This document shows positions 33,332 to 45,470 of a stretch of 64,000 nucleotides of DNA, piece after piece. Both the position numbers and the translations under genes were made by a program. Source of the DNA: Leptodontidium sp. MPI-SDFR-AT-0119 (taxonomy: Eukaryota > Ascomycota > Leotiomycetes > Helotiales > Leptodontidiaceae); assembly GCA_020726505.1 (NCBI GenBank), contig JAHLEZ010000012.1:1426001-1490000 (forward strand). The letters run 5' to 3'. A model generated the notes under the pieces. That model ran no database searches. It was not told the DNA's origin and saw nothing but the letters and a program-made list of their open reading frames with translations. Within the stretch, counting starts at the first letter, position 1, and every line of letters begins with the position of its first letter.

Positions 33332-35804
33332 ATGTCTTCTGGGCGAGATCAGGTCATGGCAGCCCTCAAGATCAATTACTCTTTCGGTCAGCGTCTGATC
33401 CGGACACTGAGAGGTGGCGACAAAAAGTCAACAGACGAGGTCGACATCGACATCGATGTCGACTATGACGAGAAATATGAAGCTATACCGACGACCAAGT
33501 ACCAGTATACGGAACTCCCTGATGCTGGAAAGTGTATACGTATCATGGAGCTTCAGCCTGGCCACCCGAAGAGCCCAATCATCTGTCAGCTGAGAGAGCA
33601 TACATTGAGTGCAAACGACAACCCCTACGAAGCACTCAGCTATGTTTGGGGAGACGAACACCAAACACGAATTACCATCCAGGTCAACGATGGCAGTTTA
33701 GAAATCGGACCAAGTTTGCACTGCGCACTGCGATTTCTGAGACACCCAGAACAAAAACGTTTTCTCTGGGTGGACGCCATCTGCATTGATCAATCGAGCT
33801 TTCGGGAGCGCAGTATCCAAGTACCTCTCATGTGTGAGATCTACCGCAACGCAACTGCCACTATCTGCTTCCTTGGGCCCGAGATATCCACCACTCAAAC
33901 CATGTTCACCATGTTAGAGAAGCTTGCCGAGGAGAGCAAGACCATCAACGAAGGCCGCTTGAACAGCGCGGAGACTTTGCCAGCTTTTGTTAGCGATCTA
34001 CCCCGGCATCCTGTTAGGACTAAAGTTTTCGAGGAATATTTTGCAGATGGAACGATTGTGGATATTGCAACGCGCACGTGGTGGCATCGAGCGTGGACGG
34101 TGCAGGAACTGATGCTCTCCTCGAATGCTACCTTGATGATTGGCAAATACACCATTACATGGGACGATCGTAAGCATGGATCTTCTTACTCTTGCCCGCT
34201 TTTCTCGTCTTGTCTTATGACCATGGAGTTCTTCGATGGCTTTAATGGAGCAGAACCCCTCCTCTCTTCATTTGTCCAGGAATTGCAGAATCGGATTCAA
34301 GTGAAGAAGTGGCGCTGACTCATAAGTAGTGTGTGCAGCCGTTGATCATGGACTTAACATGCAAATCTGGGAGCACGTATTCTTAGGCTTCATTGTAAAT
34401 CCCGTGGTCGTACCTTACATCTCAATGCGAGCTCTGATGAATCGATATCGCCTTCCGGATCAACTGGACACACCGGCCGTTGATCTCACCCGTCTCTTGG
34501 TCCACTGCAGACACCGAGAATCACAAGATCCGCGCGACAAGATTTACGCCGTTCTTGGAATTCTGCGCGACGCACACTCCGAAGCTCTCAAAGCTGATGC
34601 GATAGATGCTCCCAAGGTTGAGGTAGGCTATGGGAAGGATGTTCGGGAAGTATATCGAAGCATGTCGCGGGAACTCGTCCTCAAGGCCAACAATCTGGAC
34701 GTTCTAGGTATCTGTCCTAAATCAAAGCTGGATTTGCCATCGTGGGTGTCGGATTGGAGTGCTACAGATAGAATCGGCTCCCCACTGATGCAAGATTCGC
34801 TGGAGAGAACCAGAACGACGCACGCGACCAAACATACGAAGGCGAATGCACGTTTCTCATCGGATACATCTCGACTCATAATACATGGCTTCGAGGTAAC
34901 GACGATCACTGCGCTATCAGATATTCTCCCCGTACCTGTGATGCATAATACTCTCGGAAGTAAAGACAGCGCACTCTTGGAAAATTTTATCAAATCCCTC
35001 ATGCCGAAAGATGATTCATCGATCCCATACGCAGCCCTAGCCCCAGATTTTGAATCCACAATCGCAAACAAGGATTCGAGACTCGTCACGAAATTCGGGA
35101 TATACCTCCGACACACCTACAGTAGTAAAAATTTCGGACCTTCCTGGACGGCCAACCTCCTACTCCTGGCATCTCTGCTCATCTACACACTCAAATTAGT
35201 AGCTAAAATGATATTATTCGATTACAGATCGCAGGTCGAAGATAATCGCGCCGTCATGAGCATATTCCACACACTCTTCGCCTGGGAAAAGTTCGCTGCC
35301 GAGCACGAACCTACGAATCCTGGAATCGAGCATAGTGAAGTGTATTGGCACACGCTATGCAGCGGTACCTACAAGGATCCCAACAGTCCGGAAGATACAA
35401 AACTCATCTACGAGCACTGGTATAATCTTCTACAGCCATTGCGCAAGTTCGTGACGAGGTATAATTGGCTCAGCAGAGCGTTTCCATCGCTGGCTATCGC
35501 GGTGTATATGCGTGCTACGTGGGCTACGTATGGGGATTTCTGGCCGTATATGGTGGCTTCTCAGTATAGACGGTTGGGAAAGTTGGGGAATGGCTGGTTG
35601 GGGATGATGCCTGGGGATGCGAAGGTTGGTGATATTGTTATATTGGCGAGGGGAGGGAGGGTTCCATTGGTTGTGAGGGAGGAGGCTTTGAATGGGGGTG
35701 ATGTGCAGAAGAGGATGAGGTTTGTTGGTGAGGCGTATGTGCATGGTATTATGGATGGGGAAATCTGGGACGAGGAAAAGGCTAGGGAAATTGAGATCTG
35801 GTAG
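33332..35804 (+). CDS. Heterokaryon-incompatibility (HET) domain protein
   Basis: Two exons, 33332-34169 and 34330-35804, separated by a 160-nt intron (donor GTAAGC; branch CTGAC; acceptor GTAG, with an alternative 3 nt earlier). The product is 770 aa. The N-terminal half carries the three classic HET blocks: YEALSYVWGDE (about residue 102), KRFLWVDAICIDQSSFRERS (about 145) and TWWHRAWTVQELMLSS (about 250). After the intron, DPRDKIYAVLGILRD is the usual continuation of HET-6/Tol-type proteins. A membrane-like stretch (ANLLLLASLLIYTLKLVAKM) occurs near residue 560. The final segment, GDAKVGDIVILARGGRVPLV, followed by YVHGIMDGE, is the common C-terminal end of these proteins. HET proteins trigger cell death when incompatible strains fuse. 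It appears intact. Confidence 0.9.
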
Positions 35805-36429
35805 GTTGGGTAGCCTGTGAAGTAGAGTCCAAGGAGTTCATCATTCTTGACAGCAATCTGAGGCCTCCAAATTCGCAAACCGTCTCACCCACTGCTCTAT
35901 CCATCTTCTGAGACAGAAAAATGGTCTTGCTTGCATGAAATTGCGTGTTGCAGACCTTTCTATGATTCTCGCTTGTGATAAAATCATGACGGCATGTCAA
36001 CTTTGAGCAGCTATTTTCATTCATAGAAATTCCTCAAATGAAATTGTTAAGTATGCCTCACAAAAAGTCCCAATAAACTATTTCCTCTGAACCACATATA
36101 ACAGCGATGACAAAAATTCACAAAATCATTTACTCCTTTTCTGCTTCTGATAATCATCCTCACATAACCCTGTAATTTTCTCGTGGAAGATCTCTATGGC
36201 AAGGAAACTTTATTTGAAGTCATTTTGCATTGGAAAGAAACAATCCGCTAAGTTACAAAACCAAAACCCGTAACGACCCTAAGAATTCGCCCAAATAACC
36301 ACACACCAACGATAAGAGCAGCCCAGAAATCAAAATATCCGATCGTCACATAGTCGTAAAGCAAAGAACATCGAAGCAGATGTAGAACAACGCAGTCGCA
36401 AAGCAAAAGACTCCAGATCAGAAGACGAA
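35805..36429. other. 3' flank of the HET gene
   Basis: No gene assigned. The right end, from about 36319, is part of an open plus-strand frame that runs through the minisatellite (see findings). Confidence 0.5.
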
Positions 36430-36508
36430 ATCTCCAAGAGTAAAGACCCAATCTCCAAGAGTAAAGACCCAATCTCCAAGAGTAAAGACCCAATCTCCAA
36501 GAGTAAAG
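36430..36508. repeat. 21-bp minisatellite, 3.8 copies
   Basis: Unit of 21 bp beginning ATCTCCAAGAG, copies at 36430, 36451, 36472 and a partial one at 36493; the copies are identical. Because 21 is a multiple of three, reading frames stay open across it on both strands, which produces repeated ISKSKDP (+) or LYSWRLG (-) peptides. Confidence 0.9.
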
Positions 36509-36771
36509 CAGAATGGCAAAAATGGGGTGTGCAGGTGGTATCAAACAAAAGAAAACGTGGTGACGAAGAATCAATAAAATATCCTCCTCCCTCCATGTCC
36601 GACACATAGCTCCATAAATCATCTCCCAGTCCAGCGTAGCTCACTCAGTTCAGCGTAGAGGTAAATAATCAAGCGTTCTCTTCCCATCCAGTCCAGGACT
36701 TGGTCGAGAGGTTCTGCATCCTCCAAGGTCTTCTTTTTCTCTGATATTACGAAATCAGACAGTAATAGGGG

Positions 36772-36888
36772 CTAGGCCCCAAAGTCTCGTGCGATCAAAA
36801 TATTCTGCGGTTTGAGATCAAAGTGTTGGGACAAATTCATAACATTTTTTGACGAACATTTCCGGTGAAGGTATTCCAGTCCAAGGAA
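36772..36888 (-). pseudogene. Protein-kinase catalytic-loop remnant
   Basis: The minus-strand frame reads FLGLEYLHRKC, a spacer, then HFDLKPQNILIARDFGA and a stop. GLEYLH plus the H-x-D-LKPQNIL loop and the DFG-like end are diagnostic of a eukaryotic protein kinase C-lobe; the family usually has HxD-LKPxN. Nothing of the N-lobe is visible in frame upstream. The piece lies 3' of the NB-ARC/ubiquitin-like material on the same strand. Confidence 0.55.
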
Positions 36889-36999
36889 TATCGAACCCAG
36901 AAGCTCCACCACTGGTGATGGAGTCGAAGAGGCTGTTGAGGAGAAATCCAGGACAGGCAATGGAAGATGTTACGATTGCGAAGCGTTTCATCCAAAATT

Positions 37000-37211
37000 T
37001 GGAATTCAAAGCTCTCCATGAGAACACGCAGAGCAGATATGCTGGAGTTGAGAGGCGAGGGCAATCCGCCATTAATTATCCCGGAGTGCAGCATGCCTGG
37101 GTGATTCCTAATCCACAGTTGCAGATTGTCTTGGATCTTTGACTTGACGTTGTCGATGGTATCGCTAGGTTCGAGGGTGATTGTCTTGCCAGTACTAGTT
37201 TCAATGGAGAA
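37000..37211 (-). pseudogene. Ubiquitin-like remnant
   Basis: In a minus-strand frame different from that of the large gene overlapping it, the text reads FSIETSTGKTITLE and DTIDNVKSKIQD, which matches the first half of ubiquitin (two residues missing between the blocks). The continuation is strongly diverged (IINGGLPSPLNSS near 37070) and lacks the LRLRGG end. It therefore looks like a decayed ubiquitin-like domain, not a functional ubiquitin gene. Confidence 0.6.
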
Positions 37212-40200
37212 TCTGCTGGTATTTTGGTGATCCCGACGGAGTTGCTTTTGGGTGTCGTAGGTTTCGATCCCAGTACTATTTTGGCACACCACGGTAGATC
37301 TAGAAACCTCATAATACTCCCTGGACGTGAAACGCTGAGGTTTCTGTAAAGTCTCCACAGTCCAAAATCCGGCCAGTCGTAATCCGTCCCAGCGGCTGGA
37401 AGTTGTCGTGTTCGAGCACTGGATTGAATGTGTTCCTTGAGATACAAGCTTTCCCCAAAACCGAATATCCCCTTCACGATACCCTTGGACACATTGGAAC
37501 CATGGAGATGCTTGCTTCCAGAACTGGCCTTCACGTTTTCCAGATAGCGTTGGAATGCGGCATCGGTCAACGTTCTCAGGCCTATCGAATCCAAATGGTC
37601 CCCAGAGCTAGAATTACCATGAATTTTGATTAAGACCGACCAGTTCACTAAAGGTGCCCGCTGCTGTCTGTCCTGCTCTTCGTTATCGAGGTGTTGGATG
37701 AGATCCTCTGGTGAAAGCAAGTCCGGAATAGCGTGTTGGGGATCATTTTCAGTCGAATACCAGAACACTTTGTCATAGGAACGATTCGAGGAATATTCCG
37801 ATGCGAATGCAGTCTTGCCTACTCCCCAGCGGCCATATGTGATTTCGTCCATCTTATCCAGATAAAGGTTGACCATTTTGAGTTCTTCATTTCGACCATA
37901 GAACTGTATATTGGAAGGTATTCGGGGCAGTCTGGCGGCAGAGGAAGCTCTCTCAGAAGAAACTTGGTCAATCAATGATGCGATGTCGTGATGTTCAAGA
38001 GGGCACTATGAATCGTCAGCGCATATTAGAGCATCACACAGGATTGTACACATACTCGGGCCCTCCGGTCCCGACATGTCGAGCATGCACCCAGATAGCG
38101 AACCAAGGCAGCGGACGCCCTGGCTTCTGGAGACAATGCTTTGCGTTTGCGAGTTGTAGTTGATGCAGATGGCCGCAATGATGTGGTGTCAACCGGTTGC
38201 TTTTCGTCCATCTCCCTATCAAATGATATGACTTGACAGGGATACGAAAATGGAGAATCAGTCGCACAATCGGTACTGGCCGGCGGATGAGACTGGTTCT
38301 CGTTTGGGGAACGAGGACTGCGACGAGAAGTGATTAAGGCAGAAGGGGATACTTCGTTTTTGACAGAGAGATATTGCTCATACAATTGTACAGCTCTTGC
38401 TCGCTTCTCCGGTTGTATTGGGATAGGATAGACAGACTGTAGGTCCGAAGTAGAGCCTTTCTGTTGTGAAGTCGAGGAAGACCATAACTGAAGTCGTCCG
38501 CTTTTGTGTAGATTCTGTGGGGTCTTATTCTGCAATGAGAGTGGAAAAGCCGTGTCGAGAGTCATACCAGTAACAAAGTTCTGGAAACTATGGGTGTGAG
38601 TTTGCTTGATGCGGTATGATGCTACGTCCTGATCGGGATTAATCCTCATCCCCAAATCTTCTGAGGGTCGGTTGTACTTACTACTGTCCCACCACCAGCA
38701 TCACAGAGAACAAAGATCGAATCTGATTTTCCAGCTTGGTCAGGTGAGGAGGGACTCCTGTCTGCTTTTCTCCAATCGAAAGGATGACGCTCAGGAGTAG
38801 GCTCTGCGCAGCGTTTGAAAGCTAAGAATGGTTAGCCGTGTGCTTTCTGATCAACAGGGAGGGAACTACTTACTTGTCCAGAAGGTGCTTACATCGTCAA
38901 TCTCGTTTTTCTCAGTGACCACCTCGACCTTAGAAGCTCGCCTCTCACTTTGTTGAGAGCTGGATACATCTGACTTTGGGTCCCCGAGTACACGGAGTGC
39001 CTCACGCTGAACGACTCCAAGACGACAATCGTCCAAATGATCATAGAAGTCTTGAGCATTGCTGAAATTTCCAGAACATGCCAAGCAATGTTGTGTACAA
39101 TCCATCGCAGAGTATTCTTTGCCATCCATCAAGCAACGTGGGCCTTCATCGCTTCGCTGTACCTTACTTCGATCTTCGGTGATGCTAGGTTCGTAAGGGG
39201 TTTTACATTGCGGACACTCCCATCCCTTATCCTTGACATATACTCTGATCAGACATCGTGAGCAACGCCACCAATGATCCGACGAAAGTCTGCGTTCGCC
39301 CAACCACTTGCGCTGATGTTCTTCCCTCTCCCTGCTATGAGGGCTGCGTTCCATTCTTGCAGTTCCAATGTCTTCACTGTAGAAATCTCGAAGATGATCG
39401 CGGTAGTGGTCCTTTCTTGTGAAACCTTCGTCGTGTCGGGGTGAGAGGCAGGGTACGTAGCTGCAGGGAAAAATTTCACGGTCTGATGGGGAACCATGAA
39501 TATGCCTGTAGTGCCGTTGCAGATCTGCCGCCCGGCGGTAAGGCATCTCTTTTCTGAAGCATTCGCCTGGAAATTGGCAAATGAAACCAATGGGAGTCCT
39601 AAATGATGAATTAGTCCGGTAGATACTCTCACAGTGGATGAACCTACTTTTGAGGATCCAAATAAACCTTTGAGGGTGTCTCTGATGACGTTTCGAAACC
39701 TGCGAGCAGTTCTAGATATGGGGTTTCGTTCACGACAAAGTGGTATCGATCTAGAAGAGCATGCTTCGGTGCCCATCCTAGGGAGCTAGGAGTTGGACGA
39801 TCGTTGGGTTTAGCATCGTCCGGCGGTACAGCAGCAGCAGACGATTGTCCTATGGAATAAAGAGCATTGGTTTCTCGCAAATAAGCACCCTGGTCTTGGC
39901 TAGCACAGAGCTCGTCGTAGTAGTTCCGACGTGTAGTCGAGCTCCAAGAATGGTCCCTGCGAGATGGCGTAGTTGAAGCTATGACTTGTTTTCGAATCTT
40001 CTCATCCTCAAGACGCTTGGCGGGGACTAGACGGCCCAGATCCCGAATGCGCTCATTGATGTTATCACGTCGCTGGCGTTCGACAACATTATGGGATTCT
40101 CGGCGTCGTCGTTTCTTCATTTCCTGTGATTGGACTCCAGGTTTTCCAACGCTTGTAACAGCACTCCCAGTAAAAGGACCGTAAAAATATGTGAGCTGCA

Positions 40201-43200
40201 ATGGAATGATGTCATGATCTTGCACACATGATGAAGAGGGTAGTCCAGATATGGGAGAAGCATAGTCTATGTCGTATTCATCACTAGTCTTTCCTGATTC
40301 GGAAGATGCTTGAGATTCAACAGCAGGTCGACGAGATAGCTGGTAGGCATATGGAGTCTGTAAGTACAGGGATTGACTCCCATATTTCGTCGGTCTTGGG
40401 CTTCTTGATATGAATGACAGAGACGAGCCACAGTCTATGAGTGGTGGGCAAATGGATGCTTCATCGTGGCACTCAGTTGTTAAACGGAGAGCAGGTTGAG
40501 GATGGAGAATGAGCGGATCCCCTAAGGTTTGAACTTCATCCATACTGGCACACACGAAGTAGTTTTGTTGCTCGTGCTGATATTCCATAATGTCATGACT
40601 TTGCAGAGCGTTGATTGGTAGTGACAAAAAAGGCGGCGAACTCAGCAATTGGTCGGAATCCCATTCAGTGATTGGGGAGTTAAAACTTGATAGTGGCGAC
40701 GCCTCTATAGAAAACGGCGCCGGTGAGTACTTTGTAGTCGCCGACAAGCTACCTGGTGACGCGAAATGGGTGAGGCCAGGATGGAGATAACTTGGATTGT
40801 GGTCCGCATTGGAGGAGTTGATACCATAATCATCTGTAGGCTTTGCCACATTATTCTGGGAGTTTAGATGCTGGCTCTTGACGTGGCGCTTCCATTCGTT
40901 CTTACTAGTAAACGTGGATGTGCAGCCTGCAAAGTTGAACACGCAGACGTAGGGTCGAATTTGCTCGGATATGATATCTTCTTGGGGAGATTCGATGTCT
41001 TTGGAGGTGGAGCTGCTGGGAATCATGATGGAAGGAAGATCACGACTACAGTCTTCACTTTCCCCGAAACCAACGTGTTTGGAAACGAAGATCCTGTGGT
41101 GACTCTGGTCTAGCTCTGTGGCAAACGTCTCTGAAGCTGGGAGCTCGTAGCAATGAGGTTCAGCGTCCAACTCTTGGGGAGGAACAGCATCACCAAGGTT
41201 CAGAATAAGCTCCACTCCGAATTGCTGGACTTCATGCAGCGAAACATCAGGTTCAAGTTTCACTCGTGCTCTATGCGCTTTATCGGCGTGCTTTCGAAGC
41301 TCGTGCTCATCACGAAACCGTTCTGCATGGCTTGCACGGAGGTCAGAGAGGGAAATCGGCATTTCAGAGCATATCACTGCTTCTTTCTCAACGGACGCCG
41401 GTAATATCTTCGACGTTGCTGACTTTCCAAGGTTCAAGAGAGCAGCAATAGGCTCGTCGGTGTCATTGAGGTATCGTTGCAAGGTGATGCTTGTCTCCTT
41501 GTTCTCAATGGAATCTGTATCAACATCCTGAGCCGAACTGTGATTCTCGGAAGTATGAGCTTTCCTGTATCTGGTATGAGTCGAGGGCTTCTGTGGCCTA
41601 GAACCGCCCGATGAGTTGTCCCGAGTCCGTGTTGCATGCTGAGCATTCTGTTTGCCAGCTGTTTTGGCCCAAGAACCACCATTGCCACCAAAATTATCAT
41701 CTTGGTCATCGTCATCATCGTCCTTGGGAAGGGTTGGTCCGGAAGGGCGAAAGTCCATGGACTTGGACTTGGGAAAAGGGAATCTGTATTTGGGCACATT
41801 TTCTCCGTCCTCGAAGTACTTTACGAAATGATCCTTGAGATGATTCATCCTCGCATTCCATGATGAAAAGTTAATCCCACAGAAACCACAATGCCTTGGC
41901 CAGTTGCTATCGATATCGTATTTCCAGGTGTCGATAGTCATGTTCATGTTGGCCATGTTGTGGTGCTCACGTAGATGGTTGATAAGATGATCTTTTCGAA
42001 TGAAGGTGGTTATTTCTTTCCTGGCACTTTGGCATTGGAGTCGTGATTGAAAGTAGTTAACTGGGATATTATCTCTGACCGCTGAGAAAGGAATGCGGCA
42101 GAAGTTACAGGGCTGTCCATCTTCCAGAGCTGGTGTCGAGTGATCAATGCACTCCAAGCACATGAATCGTTCTTGGGGCCAGTGCTTCTCGCCTGATTCG
42201 TGTCTCTTGTAGTCGGCGAACGAGTGAGTCGAGTATCCACAATTTTTCCAGGTGCATTGGAGCAGAGCTTTCACACCACAGTGTTCGCAAGGTTTGTGCT
42301 TGACTTCCGTTCTTGTTTCGCCGATAGACATGGCATCCTCAGTATCTTCGTTGTCCTTGAGGGGCTGACGAGGAGTAGAAGAGACGGATGTGTTGTCTGA
42401 ACGACATTCCGAGTCGACCATCTCTGAATTTGAGACGGTGTCTTGGGTCGAAGGCGCGGGTACTAGTTGCATTGACACGACTGCTTCCTGATTGGGAACG
42501 TTTGCCATACTTCTGTTCCTCGAGGACCAATTGCTTCATTTGGTTGATCAGATCTGCGCCCTTAAGCTGGGAGAAGAGCGAAAATTCCTGAAAAGAAGCT
42601 TCCAAGAGTGCAATGGCTTCGTGAAGGTCGACTTTCGGGACTGGGTTCAGGTCAACCTGACTAGAAGTATTGCTTGACGAGGCATGTAGAGCCTGGGAGG
42701 GGACGGCCTGTGCATGCTTGTTTTGGGTAGGCGATGAGCTTCTTTGAGACATGAGACGCATTCGATTTTTCCGAGTCCGGGATGAAGGATTCTGTGGCCT
42801 CCTGGTGATAGGCTTCGACTTCAAGGGAGTCGCCTTTGGGGATGTGAAGTCATTCATCGCCGATGGAATACCCATGAACGAGTTTTGACTGCTAGGTTCC
42901 CAAGACGTAGGGCCTGGAGGTTGGTTAAAGACATTCATATCAACGCCCGGGAACACGTTTGGTGCCTGAGGAGGCCAGACAGTCGAGATTGCTGTCTGGT
43001 TCCCGCCATGCGAAGTGCTCTGGTAATCACTTGCTTCTCCAAATCCATGTAGGTTACTAGTATTGGAAGAAACTTCCAATGGCAGTTAGCCAAATATAGT
43101 TTTATGGCATTTCAGTAAGACAAACCGAAAGAATCACTGAAAAAATGTTGGTTGTTATGAAAGGGAGGGTTAATGAAGCCTGACATATCAAAGTTCTCGG

Positions 43201-43402
43201 CTTGGACATCAAGATTGGGTCCGGCGAGGCCCATCACATTCGAATGCGGGTTGCCGAAGTTCGAGAAATACCGTAAGCTAGGATGCACACCCTCAAACGA
43301 ATCATCGAGAGGGGAGAGGTGCTGCTCAGGCTGCGGCGGTTGAGTCATGTGATTAAGCTGAAAGACCTTGGGATCTACGCCCATATTCTCGGGCCACGCC
43401 AT
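37076..43402 (-). CDS. Large chimeric gene: C2H2 zinc fingers, bHLH, Hsp70-like loop, CxxC, NB-ARC-like P-loop
   Basis: Seven exons read by eye: 43402-43126, 43072-42479, 42423-39648, 39598-38874, 38821-38682, 38628-38056, 38005-37076. All phases agree and give one frame of 2004 aa. Most introns are 49-55 nt with good ends (GTAAGT, GTATGT; CTAAC or CTGAC branch); the second (GTGTCA donor) is weak. Zinc-finger block from about residue 333: KPCEHCGVKALLQCTWKNC, FMCLECIDHS, HCGFCGINFSSW; further C2H2 near 780 (YVCVFNFAGCTSTF) and 1218 (FICQFPGECFRK). A bHLH lies near 1055 (RRESHNVVERQRRDNINERI). Exons 5-6 join to CDAGGGTVDVASYRI, like the Hsp70 phosphate-2 loop. Exon 6-7 join gives ACSTCRDRRARCPLEHHD; exon 7 has FYGRNEELK and GRWGVGKTAFASEY, an NB-ARC-like P-loop. 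It may be one gene or two or three gene pieces run together. Confidence 0.55.
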
Positions 43403-43934
43403 CTCATTCGTAGCTTGATACACTCAGTATTTGGGGTGAGTCTTACGGCAAGAATTTGTTTGTGTCTATGAGGAGTGAATACCGCTGACCGCGACCTTAA
43501 AAAAAGGATCGAGGAAATCCTCTTAGATTTCAGCAAAATCGTCTGCACTGCCCCCCAGGCTGACTTGGGTGCAGGCCAAAGGGCAGCGAGCATGCTGAGA
43601 AGTGCACAAGTACGAGGGCATGAGGCTGAGGGCGGCCAATTGGAAGATGTTCAGCTGCATGATGGCGCTTTTGACCCTAGGCAGAAGGCGTTTTCAGCTG
43701 ATGGCAGTCAACACGTGATGACAGAAAGTACCTTTCTTGTGACTTCGAACGCTGTTGCAGGGCTACCTAGCTGGGGAGAAAGAGAAAATGTTGCTGAGGG
43801 AGCCAAGGTAGAAAAATTACATGATTTGGGAGTACAATCAAACATTCATTAAAGTTATAAAGATCAGCCAGGACGATGATGATAGAACAGGCACGACTCA
43901 CTCGAGTCCAGGTGCAAAAGTAATGAGGGAACTT
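43403..43934. other. Upstream region of the chimeric gene
   Basis: Between the first ATG of the large gene and the 3' end of the acetyltransferase-like gene, both minus. The frame of exon 1 extends a few codons above 43402 without an ATG. No separate gene recognised. Confidence 0.5.
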
Positions 43935-45470
43935 TCAAACCAGATCCTCCAACCTTTTTGCTATAGCGATGAGAACATTCTTGACCATCTCCTCTTTCAA
44001 AACTCCATCTTCCCAAGTGGCTGCGATCACGCAGTCTCCGTTCTGTACACTCGCAACCGAGAAAACAGGACCATAGTCACCAACAGCAGCGCGAATTGCG
44101 GCAGCGCCAAACCCGACGTCCCTGACGCTCCAACCCCCGGCTTTCATGTCTTCCTTGGGATGAAAGACGCCAATGTTCGATATGAGGAACGAGTTGTTCA
44201 AATAGAGCCCAAGGCCGTAGAAAGCCCCGACTTCCTCGTTGTCTTCCCCAAGTAACCTGCAGGTGAGGTAGCCTTGAAGGACATTGTCCGACTTGTATAT
44301 CGAATCGTTCATGTGCTTTTTGTAGGCGGCAGCCAACTTCCACACAGTGTCTTTATCAAGTATTCCATCTTGAGATGCGGCTCGGTACTTCCCAAGGAGA
44401 TGTGTCCGATAGTATGTTGCGGATGCATTGGTGAAGACGTCTGGACCGGGATCATGCCTCAAAAGTGGCCGAATATTGACAGCTACTCTAGTAAATCCTA
44501 CTTTCGCCTTCCGGTAGATATCTGCTGCGAAGGTTATCGAGATGATGGTGTGTAACAATGCCGTGAAAGAGGTCTGGTGATCACGGCAGCTGGCGAGACA
44601 TCTCTTCATTGTCGCTTGGTCAATCCGCAAAATCTCAACCCTTGAGCAGGTTCTTTCCTCGACAGGAAATGGTTTGCTGTAAGTTGGATATGTATTTGTG
44701 ACCTTGGCATCTGAAAATAACAGGTACTTTGGCCTGACCAAAATGCGCATCACATTCCAGAACAGAAACGTGCGAATAACCTGGAACCACGATAGCTTTG
44801 TATCGATCTCGTCTATAGCGATGGGTTCATCCTCGTAAGGACCCCTCTGGATGTCGAAGACCTGATCATGGGCCACCTCGTTGTCCGATTCTTGGTCGTC
44901 TGTGTCGTCGGCATTCAGAGCTGCAAGCAGGCTTTTGTGGAATGCATATCCGGATATTCCATCGCCAATGGAATGATGAAAAACAAAAATTGCATTTGTA
45001 CCGTTCACAATCAGGAGTCTCCAACAGGGTTTGGTTGTGTTCTGAGTATCGAACCATCGATTGTGAATGCCTTCAGATATCTTGGCCAGCGCTGTATCAC
45101 TTTTCACACTTGAATCATTCAGAAATTCGACGCAATCATGAAACCCAAGAATAGGGAGTCTGGCTTCCCAAGTGCGATGATTTCCTTCTTTCTTCTCGGA
45201 TGGTTGGCTAACTCCGATGATGCTGAGGGCAGGTATCTCTTGGATGACTTGTCCCAGCGCGCGAAAAACCCTTGCTGGTGAAAGTTTCTTGGTCTCATGG
45301 AAGTATTCGCAAGAGACACGGACGTTTGATTGAATTCCGAGATCGTGGAAGAGATCAGTCAAGACTTCCAGGGGGCCTGAGAACGGTCAGCCGTGTCTGA
45401 TTCATCCAAAGACACATCACCCACCCGCTTTTCGGACAAGCTCATAACCACCGGTTGCTGCACTATCCAT
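43935..45470 (-). CDS. Alcohol acetyltransferase-like / condensation-fold acyltransferase
   Basis: Two exons, 45470-45425 and 45376-43935, over a 48-nt intron (donor GTGGGT, branch CTGAC, acceptor CTCAG). The join gives MDSAATGGYELVRKAGPLEV followed by LTDLFHDLGIQSNVRVS, as expected for alcohol acetyltransferase-type (PF07247) proteins; total 495 aa. The catalytic H-x3-DG motif of BAHD/condensation-like enzymes is present as FVFHHSIGDGISGYAFHKSL (about residue 158). Other family-like segments are WRLLIVNGTNAIFVF, TSFTALLHTIISIT and GFTRVAVNIRPLLRHDPGPD. The second structural motif (DFGWG of plant BAHD) is not expected in this family. These enzymes move an acyl group from a CoA thioester to an alcohol; the substrate is unknown. 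No signal peptide. Seems intact. Confidence 0.85.

Noticed and set aside
36430..36508. Regular repeat array considered as CRISPR-like
   Set aside because: Direct head-to-tail 21-bp units with no spacers, in a eukaryotic genome; it is a minisatellite.
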